DNA of 64,000 bases from Panacagrimonas sp963975245 (GTDB lineage: Bacteria > Pseudomonadota > Gammaproteobacteria > Nevskiales > Nevskiaceae): contig CAXBFJ010000004.1 in the NCBI GenBank assembly GCA_963975245.1, forward strand, positions 62,001-126,000, read 5' to 3'. The translations under genes and the position numbers were made by a program. Positions 27,920-37,607 of the stretch are shown one piece after another. The notes below the pieces were generated by a model. The model was not told the origin of the DNA. It was given only the letters and a program-made list of their open reading frames with translations, and searched no databases. How positions within the stretch are numbered: the stretch's first letter is position 1; each line of letters starts with the position of its first letter.

Positions 27920-28939
27920 TCACGCTCCTCCAGATTGAGTGGCAACAATGACCAGGCCGGTCACCATCACGTTGATGAGAGTCAACGGCAGACAGACCTT
28001 CCAGCCCGCAGACATCATGTGGTCATAGCGGGGACGCGGAAGCGCCGCGCGCAGAAGAATGAAGCTGCTCATGAACATGAATGTCTTGGCCGCGAATGCG
28101 AAGAAGGACAGGATCGGGCCTTCATTATCCACGAAGGGCACATCCCAGCCGCCGAAGAACAGCACCACGATGATGGCAGACACCAGCACGATTCCAACGT
28201 ACTCGCCAACGAAGAACATGCCGAACTTCATCGAGGAGTATTCGGTGTGGAATCCGGCCGCCAGCTCCTGCTCTGCTTCTGGCAAATCAAAGGGTGTGCG
28301 ATGCGTAGTGGCCACGCCGGCAAGTGCGAAGGTGACGAAACCGAAGAACTGCGGAATGACATTCCAGACACCCAGTTCCTGCTGCGAAGTCACGACATCC
28401 ACCAGGGAGAAGCTGCCTGCCATCATTACTACGCCCATGATGGAAAGGCCCATAAAGACTTCGTAAGTGATCATCTGCGCAGACGATCGCAGGCCGCCAA
28501 GCAGGGCATATTTGCTGTTGGACGCCCATCCGCCGAGCATCACGGCATAAACGCCGAGACCACAGATGGCCAGGAACAGAAGAATTCCGAGGTTCAGATC
28601 TGCCACGCCGAGCCATGGCGTCAAGGGAACAACCATGAAGCCGAGCATCATGGTGCTCATGGCAATCATCGGCGCGATCCAGAACATGACCTTGTCCGCG
28701 AACGGCGGCGTCCAGTCTTCCTTCATGAAGATCTTGATCATGTCGGCAATAACGATGCCCAGCCCCAATGGGCCGACTCGGTTCGGGCCGTAACGATCCT
28801 GCCAGAGTCCCAGCAAGCGGCGCTCGAGCCAGATCATCCATGCGGCGGTCAGGACCAAGCCGACCAAAATGACGGCAGCCTCCACCATGCTGAGCACGAT
28901 GCTGATCAACTCGGGCGTAATCCAGGCAGGCAAACTCAT
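27920..28939 (-). CDS. nuoH: NADH-quinone oxidoreductase subunit H
   Basis: Membrane subunit that joins the peripheral arm and helps form the quinone chamber; 339 residues with eight helices. Signature stretches are ERRLLGLWQDRYGPNRVGP (near 38) and RTPFDLPEAEQELAAGFHTE (near 212), the latter with the conserved acidic residues at the quinone site. I chose the ATG at 28939, one base after the nuoG stop; upstream starts lie inside nuoG. Confidence 0.97.
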   Translation of the reverse strand: MSLPAWITPELISIVLSMVEAAVILVGLVLTAAWMIWLERRLLGLWQDRYGPNRVGPLGLGIVIADMIKIFMKEDWTPPFADKVMFWIAPMIAMSTMMLGFMVVPLTPWLGVADLNLGILLFLAICGLGVYAVMLGGWASNSKYALLGGLRSSAQMITYEVFMGLSIMGVVMMAGSFSLVDVVTSQQELGVWNVIPQFFGFVTFALAGVATTHRTPFDLPEAEQELAAGFHTEYSSMKFGMFFVGEYVGIVLVSAIIVVLFFGGWDVPFVDNEGPILSFFAFAAKTFMFMSSFILLRAALPRPRYDHMMSAGWKVCLPLTLINVMVTGLVIVATQSGGA

Positions 28940-28940
28940 C

Positions 28941-31634
28941 TCAGGCGGCTCCGAGCTTGATGCTGGTACCGGGAACTGCAAACGGCACACCGGCAAAACC
29001 CTGCGGCAGTCCGACGCTACCAGCAGGCAGGCTCTCGCTGATGCGGACCGGGAGGTTTACCGTGACCTGCCCCAGCGTCACCTGCGCCTGATCCTTCAGG
29101 CCCAGGCTATCGGCATCTTTCTGGCTGACAAACACACAGCTTTGCGGGATGCGCTTCTGGATCACAGCGGATCGGGCACTTTGCTCTTCGCTACCAAAAA
29201 TATGGTGGATCGCGACAAGCTTGAGGCCGTCCGAGCTAGCTGCCTGATCAGCACCGAAGTAGGTAATGCCTGCGTCCGGATCCGTCACCAAAACCGGTTC
29301 ACCGGAATCACCGCCCTTCATTTCGCCGCCGACTTCCGCCTGGAATTTGTTCCAGGCCTGCGGGGAATTCCAGCCCGGCGCCCAGGCAAACGGCAGCAGC
29401 TCCGAAGGTCGATCCAGTTTCATGGAGCCGTTGGCGCCTTCCATGGAAAAGGCCAGCGCGGAATCTGCATCCTGCGTTGCACGCGGCTCGTGGACAGACA
29501 GGTTGGCGCGCATTGCGGTTCGACCGGAATAGCGATGGGGTGCACGGGCGACCTTCATGCCCTTCAAGCGGAACTGTGCGTTCGGTGCGGTTTCGGTAAT
29601 GACCGAGAACTGGCTCATCTCTTTGGCGCATTGCGCTGTGACGTCATCAAGCGACTGCCAGACCTGTTCAGACATGCCGGCACACCAGCGCCAGGCATCC
29701 TGCACTGCAACGCTGCGGTCGTAATAAGTGGGATCGAAGACCTGGAAGAAGCGCTGCGCGCGCCCTTCACAATTGACAAAGGTGCCGTCGGTTTCAAACA
29801 CGGTGCCCGCTGGCAGCAAGAGGTCTGCGTGTTCGCTGGTGGCGGTCATCTGATGATCAATCACGATCACCCGAGCCTTGCTTTGCAGTGCGGCGTCGAC
29901 CAGGGATTTTTCGGCGCGGCGGTACAGGTCGTTCTCCAGCACCACCAGAACATCGACTTCACCATTGGCGGCAGCCTGCAAGCCCGCTTCCACGTCCGGC
30001 GCTCCGAACAGCGACACGCCGAGACTGTTGGCCTCAGGCACGGAAAGACTCAGACCAACGTCCTTGTCCTTCTTCTTGAGGCTCCAGGCAACATTGGCAG
30101 CCGCCTGAATGATGGAGGCAGAGCCTGCCGCAGTTCCGGAAACAATCAGTGGCTTGTTTGCTGCCAGCAGCGCATCGGCAATTTCGTCTGCCAGTTTGGT
30201 CGCTTCCTCACCAAGTCCGGCTGGAGCTGGCGAACTGGCGTCAATGCGATGCGCGATGGCATGGCCAATCTGCGCAAGACGTTCCGGATTGGCACGCAGC
30301 AGCGCACTGGCAATGTCATCCAGACGAGAGGCTTCTGGTGTTGCGACGAACACTGGATTGCGCTGTTGCTGCACCAGATCCGCCAGTGAGATGACCTGCC
30401 ACTCGGGGATATTCTTCTTTGCGCCCTCGGTCACCATCTTGCCGCGAGCGGCCTGGCGTACGGCGAGCGCGACGCGCGGTGCGGTTTGCGTGCTGTCTTC
30501 GCCGAGCACCAGAACACAGTCCGCTTCTTCGATATCGCGAATATTCGCCGCGCCGACCGGACCGCGAAGAATCTTTGCAGTCAGCTCGATAAGTTCGTGC
30601 TCGTGCCGGGCAATGCCGCTGTTGAAGCGGTCCGCGCCCACCAGCTTGCGCAGCGCGAAGTTGGACTCCAAGGATGCACGGGGCGACCCAATACCGAGAA
30701 TCTTGCTCGCGCCTGCAACGATGGCGCGTGCTTGTTCGGCGCCGACTTCGGCTGACACCGTTTTGCGACGTGTCTCGACCTTCAGAACTGGCAGTTTGGG
30801 CCGATCCTTGTTATTGGTAAATCCATAGCCGAAACGGCCGCGGTCACAGAGAAAATATCCGTTGAGCGCACCGTGGTAGCGGTTCTCGATTCGACGCACT
30901 TCACCGTATCGCTCACCCGGTGACACATTGCAGCCCATCGCGCAGCCAGAGCAGATGCTCGGCGCGTATTGCATGTCCCACTTGCGCGTATATTTTTCGG
31001 AATGAGTCTGATCCGTGAAGACACCGGTGGGGCAGACTTCGGTGAGGTTGCCACTGAACTCACTTTCGAGCACGCCATCTTCGGCACGACCGAAGTACAC
31101 GTTTGAGGCTGCGCCGTACACGCCAAGATCAGTTCCGCCAGCGTAGTCGCGGTAATAACGCACGCAGCGATAGCAGCTGATGCAGCGGTTCATCTCATGC
31201 CCAATGAAGGGTCCGAGGTCCTGATTCAGGTGCGTTCGCTTGTCGAACCGGTAACTACGCGAATGATGCTTTGTCATCACCGTCATGTCCTGCAAATGAC
31301 AGTGACCACCTTCTTCGCAGACCGGGCAGTCGTGCGGGTGGTTGGTCATCAGGAACTCGATGATGGCTTCGCGAAACTCGACCGCCTCTTCGTCGGCAAT
31401 CGAGATGTACATGTCGTCCTGCGCCTGGGTCATGCAGGACATGACAATACGACCGTTCTTGTCGTCGGCATCGCGATACTGCTTGACCGCGCATTGGCGG
31501 CAGGCACCTACGCTGCCCAGCGCCGGATGCCAGCAGAAATACGGGATATCCAGACCCAGCGACAGACAGGCCTGCAGCAGGTTGTCGCTGCCACTGACCT
31601 CAAAGTCTTTACCGTCGACGTGAATCTTTGCCAT
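28941..31634 (-). CDS. nuoG: NADH-quinone oxidoreductase subunit G
   Basis: Large iron-sulphur subunit of the peripheral arm, 897 residues. In order: a [2Fe-2S] domain (CWHPALGSVGACRQC), the His-ligated site (HDCPVCEEGGHCHLQDM), a [4Fe-4S] site (CISCYRC), then CSGCAMGC followed 27 residues later by another Cys. This last set is the full ligand pattern for the extra N7 cluster known from E. coli and Thermus. The rest is a molybdopterin-oxidoreductase-like domain without cofactor. It follows nuoF after 17 bases. Confidence 0.97.
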   Translation of the reverse strand: MAKIHVDGKDFEVSGSDNLLQACLSLGLDIPYFCWHPALGSVGACRQCAVKQYRDADDKNGRIVMSCMTQAQDDMYISIADEEAVEFREAIIEFLMTNHPHDCPVCEEGGHCHLQDMTVMTKHHSRSYRFDKRTHLNQDLGPFIGHEMNRCISCYRCVRYYRDYAGGTDLGVYGAASNVYFGRAEDGVLESEFSGNLTEVCPTGVFTDQTHSEKYTRKWDMQYAPSICSGCAMGCNVSPGERYGEVRRIENRYHGALNGYFLCDRGRFGYGFTNNKDRPKLPVLKVETRRKTVSAEVGAEQARAIVAGASKILGIGSPRASLESNFALRKLVGADRFNSGIARHEHELIELTAKILRGPVGAANIRDIEEADCVLVLGEDSTQTAPRVALAVRQAARGKMVTEGAKKNIPEWQVISLADLVQQQRNPVFVATPEASRLDDIASALLRANPERLAQIGHAIAHRIDASSPAPAGLGEEATKLADEIADALLAANKPLIVSGTAAGSASIIQAAANVAWSLKKKDKDVGLSLSVPEANSLGVSLFGAPDVEAGLQAAANGEVDVLVVLENDLYRRAEKSLVDAALQSKARVIVIDHQMTATSEHADLLLPAGTVFETDGTFVNCEGRAQRFFQVFDPTYYDRSVAVQDAWRWCAGMSEQVWQSLDDVTAQCAKEMSQFSVITETAPNAQFRLKGMKVARAPHRYSGRTAMRANLSVHEPRATQDADSALAFSMEGANGSMKLDRPSELLPFAWAPGWNSPQAWNKFQAEVGGEMKGGDSGEPVLVTDPDAGITYFGADQAASSDGLKLVAIHHIFGSEEQSARSAVIQKRIPQSCVFVSQKDADSLGLKDQAQVTLGQVTVNLPVRISESLPAGSVGLPQGFAGVPFAVPGTSIKLGAA

Positions 31635-31651
31635 GCGCCTGTGCCGTCTGA

Positions 31652-32956
31652 TTAAGCGGTGACCGCGGCTGATGCCGCTGGTTCGGAACGAATACCTGCC
31701 TCGAATTCTTCACGGAAGAACTTGATGGCAGACTGCAGCGGCTCCATTGCACCGGGCGCATGCGCACAGAACGTGCGACCCGGGCCCAGTTGCCGCGTCA
31801 GTTTCATTAATTGATCAATATCTCCGGGCTTGCCCTGCCCTTTTTCAATTGCGCGAAGAATACGCACGGACCAGGGCAGCCCGTCGCGACATGGCGTGCA
31901 CCAGCCGCAGGATTCACGCGCAAAGAATTCTTCCAGATTACGAACGGCAGAGACCATGCTCTGGCCTTCTGCCATCACGGTGATCTGGCCCGTACCCATG
32001 CGCGACCCCGCTTTGGAAATCGTGTCGAAATCCATCGGCAGGTCAAGATGTTCGGGCAACAGAAAATCAGTCGATGCGCCTCCGGGCAGCCAGGCCTTGA
32101 GTTTCTTGCCGTCGCGCATACCGCCGGCATGCTCTTCGAGTAGTTCGCGCGCCGTGGTACCGAAAGGCAATTCCCATGTTCCCGGCTTGTTGGCACGACC
32201 CGAACATCCATAGAGCTTGGTGCCACCGTCCTTGGTCTTGCCCTGACTCAGGCCCTTGAACCAGTCGCCACCATTGATGACGATGCCCGGAATATTGCAC
32301 AGCGTCTCGACGTTGTTGACCACCGTCGGCCGGCCCCACAAACCACTGATGGCTGGAAACGGCGGCTTTGCACGCGGATTGGCGCGACGGCCTTCCAGCG
32401 AATTGATCAATGCGGTTTCTTCGCCGCAAATGTAACGGCCCGCTCCGGTGTGGACGAAGCAGTCATAGTCCCAGCCGGTGCCGAGAATGTTCTTGCCAAG
32501 CAGCCCTGCGGCGCGCGCCTCGGCCAGCGCCTTGTTGAGATTCTGCGCAGCCTTGATGTACTCGCCGCGGAGGAAGATGTAACCGGTGCAGGCCCCGATG
32601 GCGTAAGCCGCCACAATCATCGCCTCCACCATGAGGTGCGGCGCGTCTTCCATCAACAGGCGGTCCTTGAAAGTGCCAGGCTCCATCTCGTCGGCATTGC
32701 AGACCAGATACTTGGCCCCTGAATCCGGCCCCATCGGAACCAGACTCCACTTGATACCTGTGGGGAAGCCCGCACCGCCGCGGCCACGAAGGTTGGCGTC
32801 CTTGACGGCCTTTTGCACGGCAAGCGGATCGCCATCCTTGATGGCTTTTCGCAGGCCCGCATAACCACCGACCTTTTCGTAAGCCTTGAGGTCCAGCGGG
32901 CCGCGCGCCTTGTCGATGCTGTACGTCAGCGGATGGGTTTCTGCACTGATCTTCAT
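31652..32956 (-). CDS. nuoF: NADH-quinone oxidoreductase subunit F
   Basis: NADH- and FMN-binding subunit, 434 residues. The NADH-binding loop GRGGAGFPTGIKWS lies near residue 54, the FMN-binding stretch YICGEETALINSLEGRR near 176, and the [4Fe-4S] N3 ligands in ESCGWCTPCRDG plus a later Cys (FCAHAPGA). It overlaps nuoE by four bases. Confidence 0.97.
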   Translation of the reverse strand: MKISAETHPLTYSIDKARGPLDLKAYEKVGGYAGLRKAIKDGDPLAVQKAVKDANLRGRGGAGFPTGIKWSLVPMGPDSGAKYLVCNADEMEPGTFKDRLLMEDAPHLMVEAMIVAAYAIGACTGYIFLRGEYIKAAQNLNKALAEARAAGLLGKNILGTGWDYDCFVHTGAGRYICGEETALINSLEGRRANPRAKPPFPAISGLWGRPTVVNNVETLCNIPGIVINGGDWFKGLSQGKTKDGGTKLYGCSGRANKPGTWELPFGTTARELLEEHAGGMRDGKKLKAWLPGGASTDFLLPEHLDLPMDFDTISKAGSRMGTGQITVMAEGQSMVSAVRNLEEFFARESCGWCTPCRDGLPWSVRILRAIEKGQGKPGDIDQLMKLTRQLGPGRTFCAHAPGAMEPLQSAIKFFREEFEAGIRSEPAASAAVTA

Positions 32957-33465
32957 TCGTATCCGCCCAGAATCTTGTCGATGCCCGAGACACTCACATC
33001 GCTGTGCAGGTCTTCGTCAATCATCAGCGTCGGGCCGCGGTCACAGTTGCCCAGACAGCAGATCGGCAACAGAGTGAACTTCTGGTCCGGCGTGGTCTGT
33101 CCCATCTTGATGCCCAACCTGGATTCCAGACCATCCCGCAGTTCGTCATAACCTGTGAGGTGACAAGAAATACTGTCACAAACAGTGATGACATGGCGCC
33201 CGACCGGCTGCCGGAAAATCAGGCTGTAGAACGTGGCGACGCCTTCCAGGTCAGCTGCATCGGTACCGATCATGCTGGCAATGGAGCCGATCGCCGCGTC
33301 CGGCACCCAGCCGCGATATTTCTGCACGATCTTCAGCGCGCCGATGCTCGCCGCGCGGGTATCAGGATAGTGATGCATCTCCTCGGCAATCTCGGCGCGC
33401 TCGGCATCACTGAGCACAAACGGCTCCGCCTTGTTGAGGTCTGCAAGTTTGACGACGTTTTCCAT
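32953..33465 (-). CDS. nuoE: NADH-quinone oxidoreductase subunit E
   Basis: Thioredoxin-fold subunit holding the [2Fe-2S] cluster N1a. The ligands are in CDSISCHLTG and CLGNCDRGP. 170 residues from the ATG at 33465, which sits one base after the nuoCD stop; a longer reading from 33516 lies inside nuoCD and is less likely. It is translationally coupled at both ends. Confidence 0.95.
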   Translation of the reverse strand: MENVVKLADLNKAEPFVLSDAERAEIAEEMHHYPDTRAASIGALKIVQKYRGWVPDAAIGSIASMIGTDAADLEGVATFYSLIFRQPVGRHVITVCDSISCHLTGYDELRDGLESRLGIKMGQTTPDQKFTLLPICCLGNCDRGPTLMIDEDLHSDVSVSGIDKILGGYE

Positions 33466-33466
33466 A

Positions 33467-35239
33467 TCAGCGATCGACATCCGCCATGACGAAATCAATG
33501 GAAGCAATATAAGCAATCAGATCGGGAATCATGTGGCCATTGATGGCCGCCGGAATCTGCTGCAGATGCGCAAAGCTGGGGGTTCGGATGCGCGTGCGAT
33601 AACTCATGGTGCTGCCATCCGACACACTGTAATAGCTGTTCAAGCCCTTGGTGGCCTCGATCATGGTCATCGATTCGCCGGGCGGGATCACCGGGCCCCA
33701 GCTCACACCCAAGAAGTGCGTGATCAGGGTTTCGATGTCGTGCAGCGCACGCTCTTTGGGCGGCGGGCAGGTCAGCGGATGATCTGCCTTGAAGGCCCCT
33801 GAAGGCATGTTGTTGAGACACTGCTCGATGATGCGCATCGACTGGCGAATCTCTTCAGCACGCAGGATGGCGCGCGTGTAGACATCGCTGGTGTCGGCGA
33901 GCGGCACTTCAAAATCAAAATTCTCGTAGCCCGAATAGGGCCGCGCCTTGCGCAGATCAAAGTTGCAGCCGGCTGCGCGCAGACCGGGGCCGGTCACACC
34001 CCATTCCTGAGCTTCGGCAGCGTCATAGGCGGCAACACCCTTGGAACGCGAAATCAGAACTGCATTCTTCAGCGCGGCCTTCTCGTACTCGTCCATACGT
34101 GGGCGCAGCCAGTCGAGGAACTCGCGAACCTTTACTTCCCAGCCCTTGGGCAGGTCATGGGCCACACCGCCGATGCGGAACCAGGCCGGGTGCATGCGGA
34201 ATCCGGTAACAGCCTCGATGACGTCATATGCCTTCTGGCGATCGACGAACATGAAGAACACCGGGCTCATAGCACCGACATCCTGACAATAGGTGCCGTA
34301 GAACAGAAGGTGCGAGGTGATGCGGAAAAATTCCGACATCATCACGCGGATGGTCTGAACGCGATCCGGAACCTTGATGCCTGCCAGTTTCTCCACGTTA
34401 AGCACGTAGGGCAGGTTGTTCATCACACCGCCGAGGTAATCGATTCGGTCGGTGTAGGGAATATAAGAGTGCCAGGACTGACGCTCGGCCATCTTCTCGG
34501 CGCCACGATGGTGATAGCCGATGTCGGGCACGCAGTCGACGATTTCTTCGCCATCCAGCTGAAGCACAATGCGGAACGCACCATGCGCGCTCGGGTGGTT
34601 GGGGCCCAGATTCAGGAACATGAAATCCGAATCGGCGTTGCCCCGCTTCATGCCCCAATCTTCAGGCTTGAACAGCAGCGCTTCCTGATCCAGATCCTGA
34701 CGCATCTGATCAAGCAGGAAGGGGTCGAATTCGGTTGCGCGTGCAGCGTAGTCCTTGCGGCCGGGATGCCCTTCCCAACGCGGCGGCAGAAGAATACGAC
34801 GCAGGTTGGGGTGGCCGTCGAAGGTCACACCAAACAGATCCCAGGCCTCGCGTTCATACCAATTGGCATTGGCATAGACCGACACGCAACTCGGCAGCGA
34901 GGGCGCATCACCCTTGAGCGCCACCTTGAGGCGAATATCCGCGTTGCGGTCGATCGACAGCAACTGATAAACCACAGTGAAATCGCTGTCCGGCTGGCCG
35001 TCACGATGCTTGCGGACGCGCTCGTCGATGGCGGTGAGATCAAACAGCATGCGGTAGGGGCGCTCGACCTCGTTCTTCAGGTACTTGAGCACCGCGATGA
35101 TCTGGCCCGGCTCAACCCACAAGGTCGGCACATCATCCACAGTCACCTGAAAACGGAAGCTGCCCTCGCCAAAACGGCGATGAAGCTCACGCACGATGTC
35201 GTGCTGCAAGCCGGTTGCGGAAGGCGCGTCGTCTGCCAT
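33467..35239 (-). CDS. nuoCD: Fused NADH-quinone oxidoreductase subunits C and D
   Basis: A single 590-residue chain. Residues about 1-185 are NuoC (WEREAWDLFGV-type motif, here WYEREAWDLFGVTFDGHPNLRRIL). Residues about 205-590 are NuoD, the 49-kDa quinone-site subunit, with GPNHPSAHGAFRIVLQLDGE near 213 and the C-terminal DFVMADVDR. The fusion is characteristic of gammaproteobacteria such as E. coli and Pseudomonas, and supports the taxonomic call. Confidence 0.97.
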   Translation of the reverse strand: MADDAPSATGLQHDIVRELHRRFGEGSFRFQVTVDDVPTLWVEPGQIIAVLKYLKNEVERPYRMLFDLTAIDERVRKHRDGQPDSDFTVVYQLLSIDRNADIRLKVALKGDAPSLPSCVSVYANANWYEREAWDLFGVTFDGHPNLRRILLPPRWEGHPGRKDYAARATEFDPFLLDQMRQDLDQEALLFKPEDWGMKRGNADSDFMFLNLGPNHPSAHGAFRIVLQLDGEEIVDCVPDIGYHHRGAEKMAERQSWHSYIPYTDRIDYLGGVMNNLPYVLNVEKLAGIKVPDRVQTIRVMMSEFFRITSHLLFYGTYCQDVGAMSPVFFMFVDRQKAYDVIEAVTGFRMHPAWFRIGGVAHDLPKGWEVKVREFLDWLRPRMDEYEKAALKNAVLISRSKGVAAYDAAEAQEWGVTGPGLRAAGCNFDLRKARPYSGYENFDFEVPLADTSDVYTRAILRAEEIRQSMRIIEQCLNNMPSGAFKADHPLTCPPPKERALHDIETLITHFLGVSWGPVIPPGESMTMIEATKGLNSYYSVSDGSTMSYRTRIRTPSFAHLQQIPAAINGHMIPDLIAYIASIDFVMADVDR

Positions 35240-35248
35240 CTGGGTCTC

Positions 35249-35917
35249 TTAGACTGAATCCGGGGAGCGCAGGTGCGTGGCCTTCACGCGCTCTGCATGC
35301 TTGACGTCACGCTGGGCCGGCAGGTTTGCCCGGTAAATGCCCTGCTCGCCAACCACCCAGGACAGCGGCCGGCGCTCCTTGCCAATGGAGTCCTGCAGCA
35401 GGTTCAAGGCCTGCAGAAACGCCTCCGGCCGTGGCGGGCAGCCTGGAATATAGACATCGACCGGCAGGAATTTGTCCACACCCTGCACCACGGAATAGAT
35501 GTCATACATGCCTCCTGAATTGGCGCAGGCGCCCATGCTGATAACCCACTTCGGCTCCAGCATCTGCTCGTACAGACGCTGGACCACCGGTGCCATCTTG
35601 ATGAAGCAGGTGCCGGCAATGACGATCAGATCCGCCTGTCGCGGGGTGGCGCGAATGACTTCGGCACCAAAACGAGCAAGGTCATGCGTGGGCGTGAAGG
35701 CGGTGGCCATCTCAACATAGCAGCAGGACAGGCCGAAGTTGTACGGCCAGATCGAATTCTTGCGCCCCCAGTTCACACCGTTATGGAGCATTGTTTCCAG
35801 CTTGCCCATGAAGATGTTCTTGTGCACTTGCGTTTCCATCGGGTCGGGGCCCGTGGTGCGCGTGTGCATCGGGTAGGTCTGCTTATCTTTGTCGACGCGT
35901 GTGAGGGTGTATTCCAT
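35249..35917 (-). CDS. nuoB: NADH-quinone oxidoreductase subunit B
   Basis: Subunit carrying the last cluster N2 that reduces quinone; 222 residues. The ligands are the adjacent cysteines in GLSCCYVEM (near 64), plus GTCFIKMAP and GCPPRPEA. The N-terminus MEYTLTRVDKDK and most of the body closely resemble enterobacterial NuoB. It starts ten bases after nuoA. Confidence 0.97.
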   Translation of the reverse strand: MEYTLTRVDKDKQTYPMHTRTTGPDPMETQVHKNIFMGKLETMLHNGVNWGRKNSIWPYNFGLSCCYVEMATAFTPTHDLARFGAEVIRATPRQADLIVIAGTCFIKMAPVVQRLYEQMLEPKWVISMGACANSGGMYDIYSVVQGVDKFLPVDVYIPGCPPRPEAFLQALNLLQDSIGKERRPLSWVVGEQGIYRANLPAQRDVKHAERVKATHLRSPDSV

Positions 35918-35927
35918 GGTTTAGAGC

Positions 35928-36377
35928 TCAGGCTCCCTCGGAGTTGGTCAGGCGCGCGCGTTCGGCGGCCTTCTTGCGCTCTGCCAATTTGCGGCGACCA
36001 TCAGGTGCCCATTCGAGCCCCCCGATTTTCCACAGGTAGAACAGACTGGCGAGCAGAATGGAGATGAAGACGAAGGCCTCGATCAGGCCCGGCCAGCCGG
36101 ATTCGCGCACGCTGATCGCCCAGGCGAACAGAAACACGGCTTCCACGTCAAAGATCACGAAGAACATGGCGACCAGATAAAACTTGGCCGACAGGCGCAT
36201 GTTGGTCGAACCCACGCCGACCACACCGGACTCGAAAGGCTCGTTCTTGGCGCGCCCCCAGGCACTACCGCCCAAGAGCCATGAAAGGCCCAGCATGATG
36301 GCGATAATCACCACCACGAGCCCGACGTAAGCCGCGATTGCCCACGCTTCGGTTGGAACCGATGCTGCTCCCGTCAT
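35928..36377 (-). CDS. nuoA: NADH-quinone oxidoreductase subunit A
   Basis: First gene of the operon: a three-helix membrane subunit of 149 residues with the conserved loop KNEPFESGVVGVGSTNMRLSAKFYLVAM and FDVEAVFLFAWA (acidic residues in helix 2). The promoter must lie in 36378-36548; a TACAAT-like -10 is present on the minus strand at 36460-36465, but I see no convincing -35. tpiA, secG and tRNA genes, often found upstream of nuo, are absent. Confidence 0.95.
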   Translation of the reverse strand: MTGAASVPTEAWAIAAYVGLVVVIIAIMLGLSWLLGGSAWGRAKNEPFESGVVGVGSTNMRLSAKFYLVAMFFVIFDVEAVFLFAWAISVRESGWPGLIEAFVFISILLASLFYLWKIGGLEWAPDGRRKLAERKKAAERARLTNSEGA

Positions 36378-36548
36378 ACCTTGTCGTCCATCATTGGATC
36401 GTTTCGAGTGCGTCCGGAGATGCCCATCAAATGGATCATCCGAACGGTGATGATTCGGAATTGTAACGAAGATGCCCGCGACTGGGGGAACGAACAGTCC
36501 GCCTGTTAGCCCAGACGGAATTTTCTGCGCCCGGCGCAGCTCATGCGA

Positions 36549-37604
36549 TCACACGATCGGGGGCTCCTCACCGTCCAGTGTCCGCACATCGGTTTCCATC
36601 TGATCCACGGCCAATGCTGTCTCTGCAGGCGCATCAAATGTGGCGATGTGGAATAAGGCATCGCCCTCATGAATCAATGGCAGATTGAGCCGACCGATGA
36701 CCACACCTTCTGATGGCGCAACCACGGTCGTTTCCTCCATGCCGAACGGGTCACCAATGATTCCCAGCACCTGCCCTTCCTCCACGTGCACACCCAGATC
36801 AAGGTGGACCCGCAGGATGCCGCTCTGGGGGGCGCGCACCCAATAGCTCGAATGGGCCAGCACCGGCTCCGACCCCATTGAGGGCTCAACCGGAGCAGGC
36901 AACATCCCCATTTCGACCATGACATTGATGACGCCCTGCGTACCAATGCGTATGGCGGTTTCGTCGAAGCGCAGCGCCTCTCCAGCCTCATAAAGAATGA
37001 CGGGAATGCTCTTTTTGGTGGTGTACTCGCGCAGCGTTCCGGAAACAGGCCGCGAATCCAGGAACAACGCTGTACCAAACGCCTTGGCGAGACGCTGGTT
37101 GGTTTCATTGCGCAGATCGGTGCGAATTTGCGGCAGATTGGGCCGGTGGATCGCGCCCGTGTGCAGGTCCACACCAAAATCGCAGCGCCCCACCACTTCG
37201 TTGACAAACAGATACGCCAGGCGCGCCGCCAGTGAACCCGTCTCGCTGCCGGGAAAACTGCGATTCAGATCGCGCCGATCAGGCAGATAACGGGATTGGT
37301 GGATGAAGGCCATCGTGTTGACCACAGGCACCGCGACCACAGTGCCGCTCAGGTCTTCCAGCTCTGGAAGATTAAGCACGCGGCGCACGATCTCCACACC
37401 ATTGATTTCGTCGCCATGCAGTGCGGCACTGACAAACATGGTCGGCCCGGCCTTCCGGCCTCGCACCACGACCACCGGCAGCTCTACCGGCGTGTTCGTG
37501 TAAAGGCTGGCCACCGGAATCTGCAGGCTCTCGCGCGAACCAGGTGCGACCTCACGACCTGCAATCACGAACGGCGCCGCCCAAGGGTCTTGGCCCATAT
37601 TCAT
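36549..37604 (-). CDS. Succinylglutamate desuccinylase/aspartoacylase-family hydrolase
   Basis: Zinc-dependent M14-like hydrolase, 351 residues. Metal-binding residues are visible in AALHGDEINGVEIVRR (His and Glu near residues 63-66) and VDLHTGAIHR (near 159). DRRDLNRSFPG carries the substrate-binding Arg/Asn set. A C-terminal barrel-sandwich domain (about 265-335, APQSGILRVHLDLGVHV) is common in this subfamily. It starts three bases after the rimK stop, so a substrate linked to RimK-added glutamate is plausible. An AstE role in arginine catabolism is less likely because no ast genes are present. Confidence 0.88.
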   Translation of the reverse strand: MNMGQDPWAAPFVIAGREVAPGSRESLQIPVASLYTNTPVELPVVVVRGRKAGPTMFVSAALHGDEINGVEIVRRVLNLPELEDLSGTVVAVPVVNTMAFIHQSRYLPDRRDLNRSFPGSETGSLAARLAYLFVNEVVGRCDFGVDLHTGAIHRPNLPQIRTDLRNETNQRLAKAFGTALFLDSRPVSGTLREYTTKKSIPVILYEAGEALRFDETAIRIGTQGVINVMVEMGMLPAPVEPSMGSEPVLAHSSYWVRAPQSGILRVHLDLGVHVEEGQVLGIIGDPFGMEETTVVAPSEGVVIGRLNLPLIHEGDALFHIATFDAPAETALAVDQMETDVRTLDGEEPPIV

Positions 37605-37607
37605 CTC

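Noticed and set aside
27827..30389. Plus-strand frames of 377 and 506 codons opposite nuoG, nuoH and nuoI
   Set aside because: Antisense shadows of a complete, well-conserved nuo operon.
34157..35257. 366-codon plus-strand frame opposite nuoCD
   Set aside because: Antisense shadow; nuoCD is conserved over its full length.
36549..37604. AstE of the arginine succinyltransferase pathway
   Set aside because: No ast genes nearby, and the gene is packed with rimK; the broader family name is safer.
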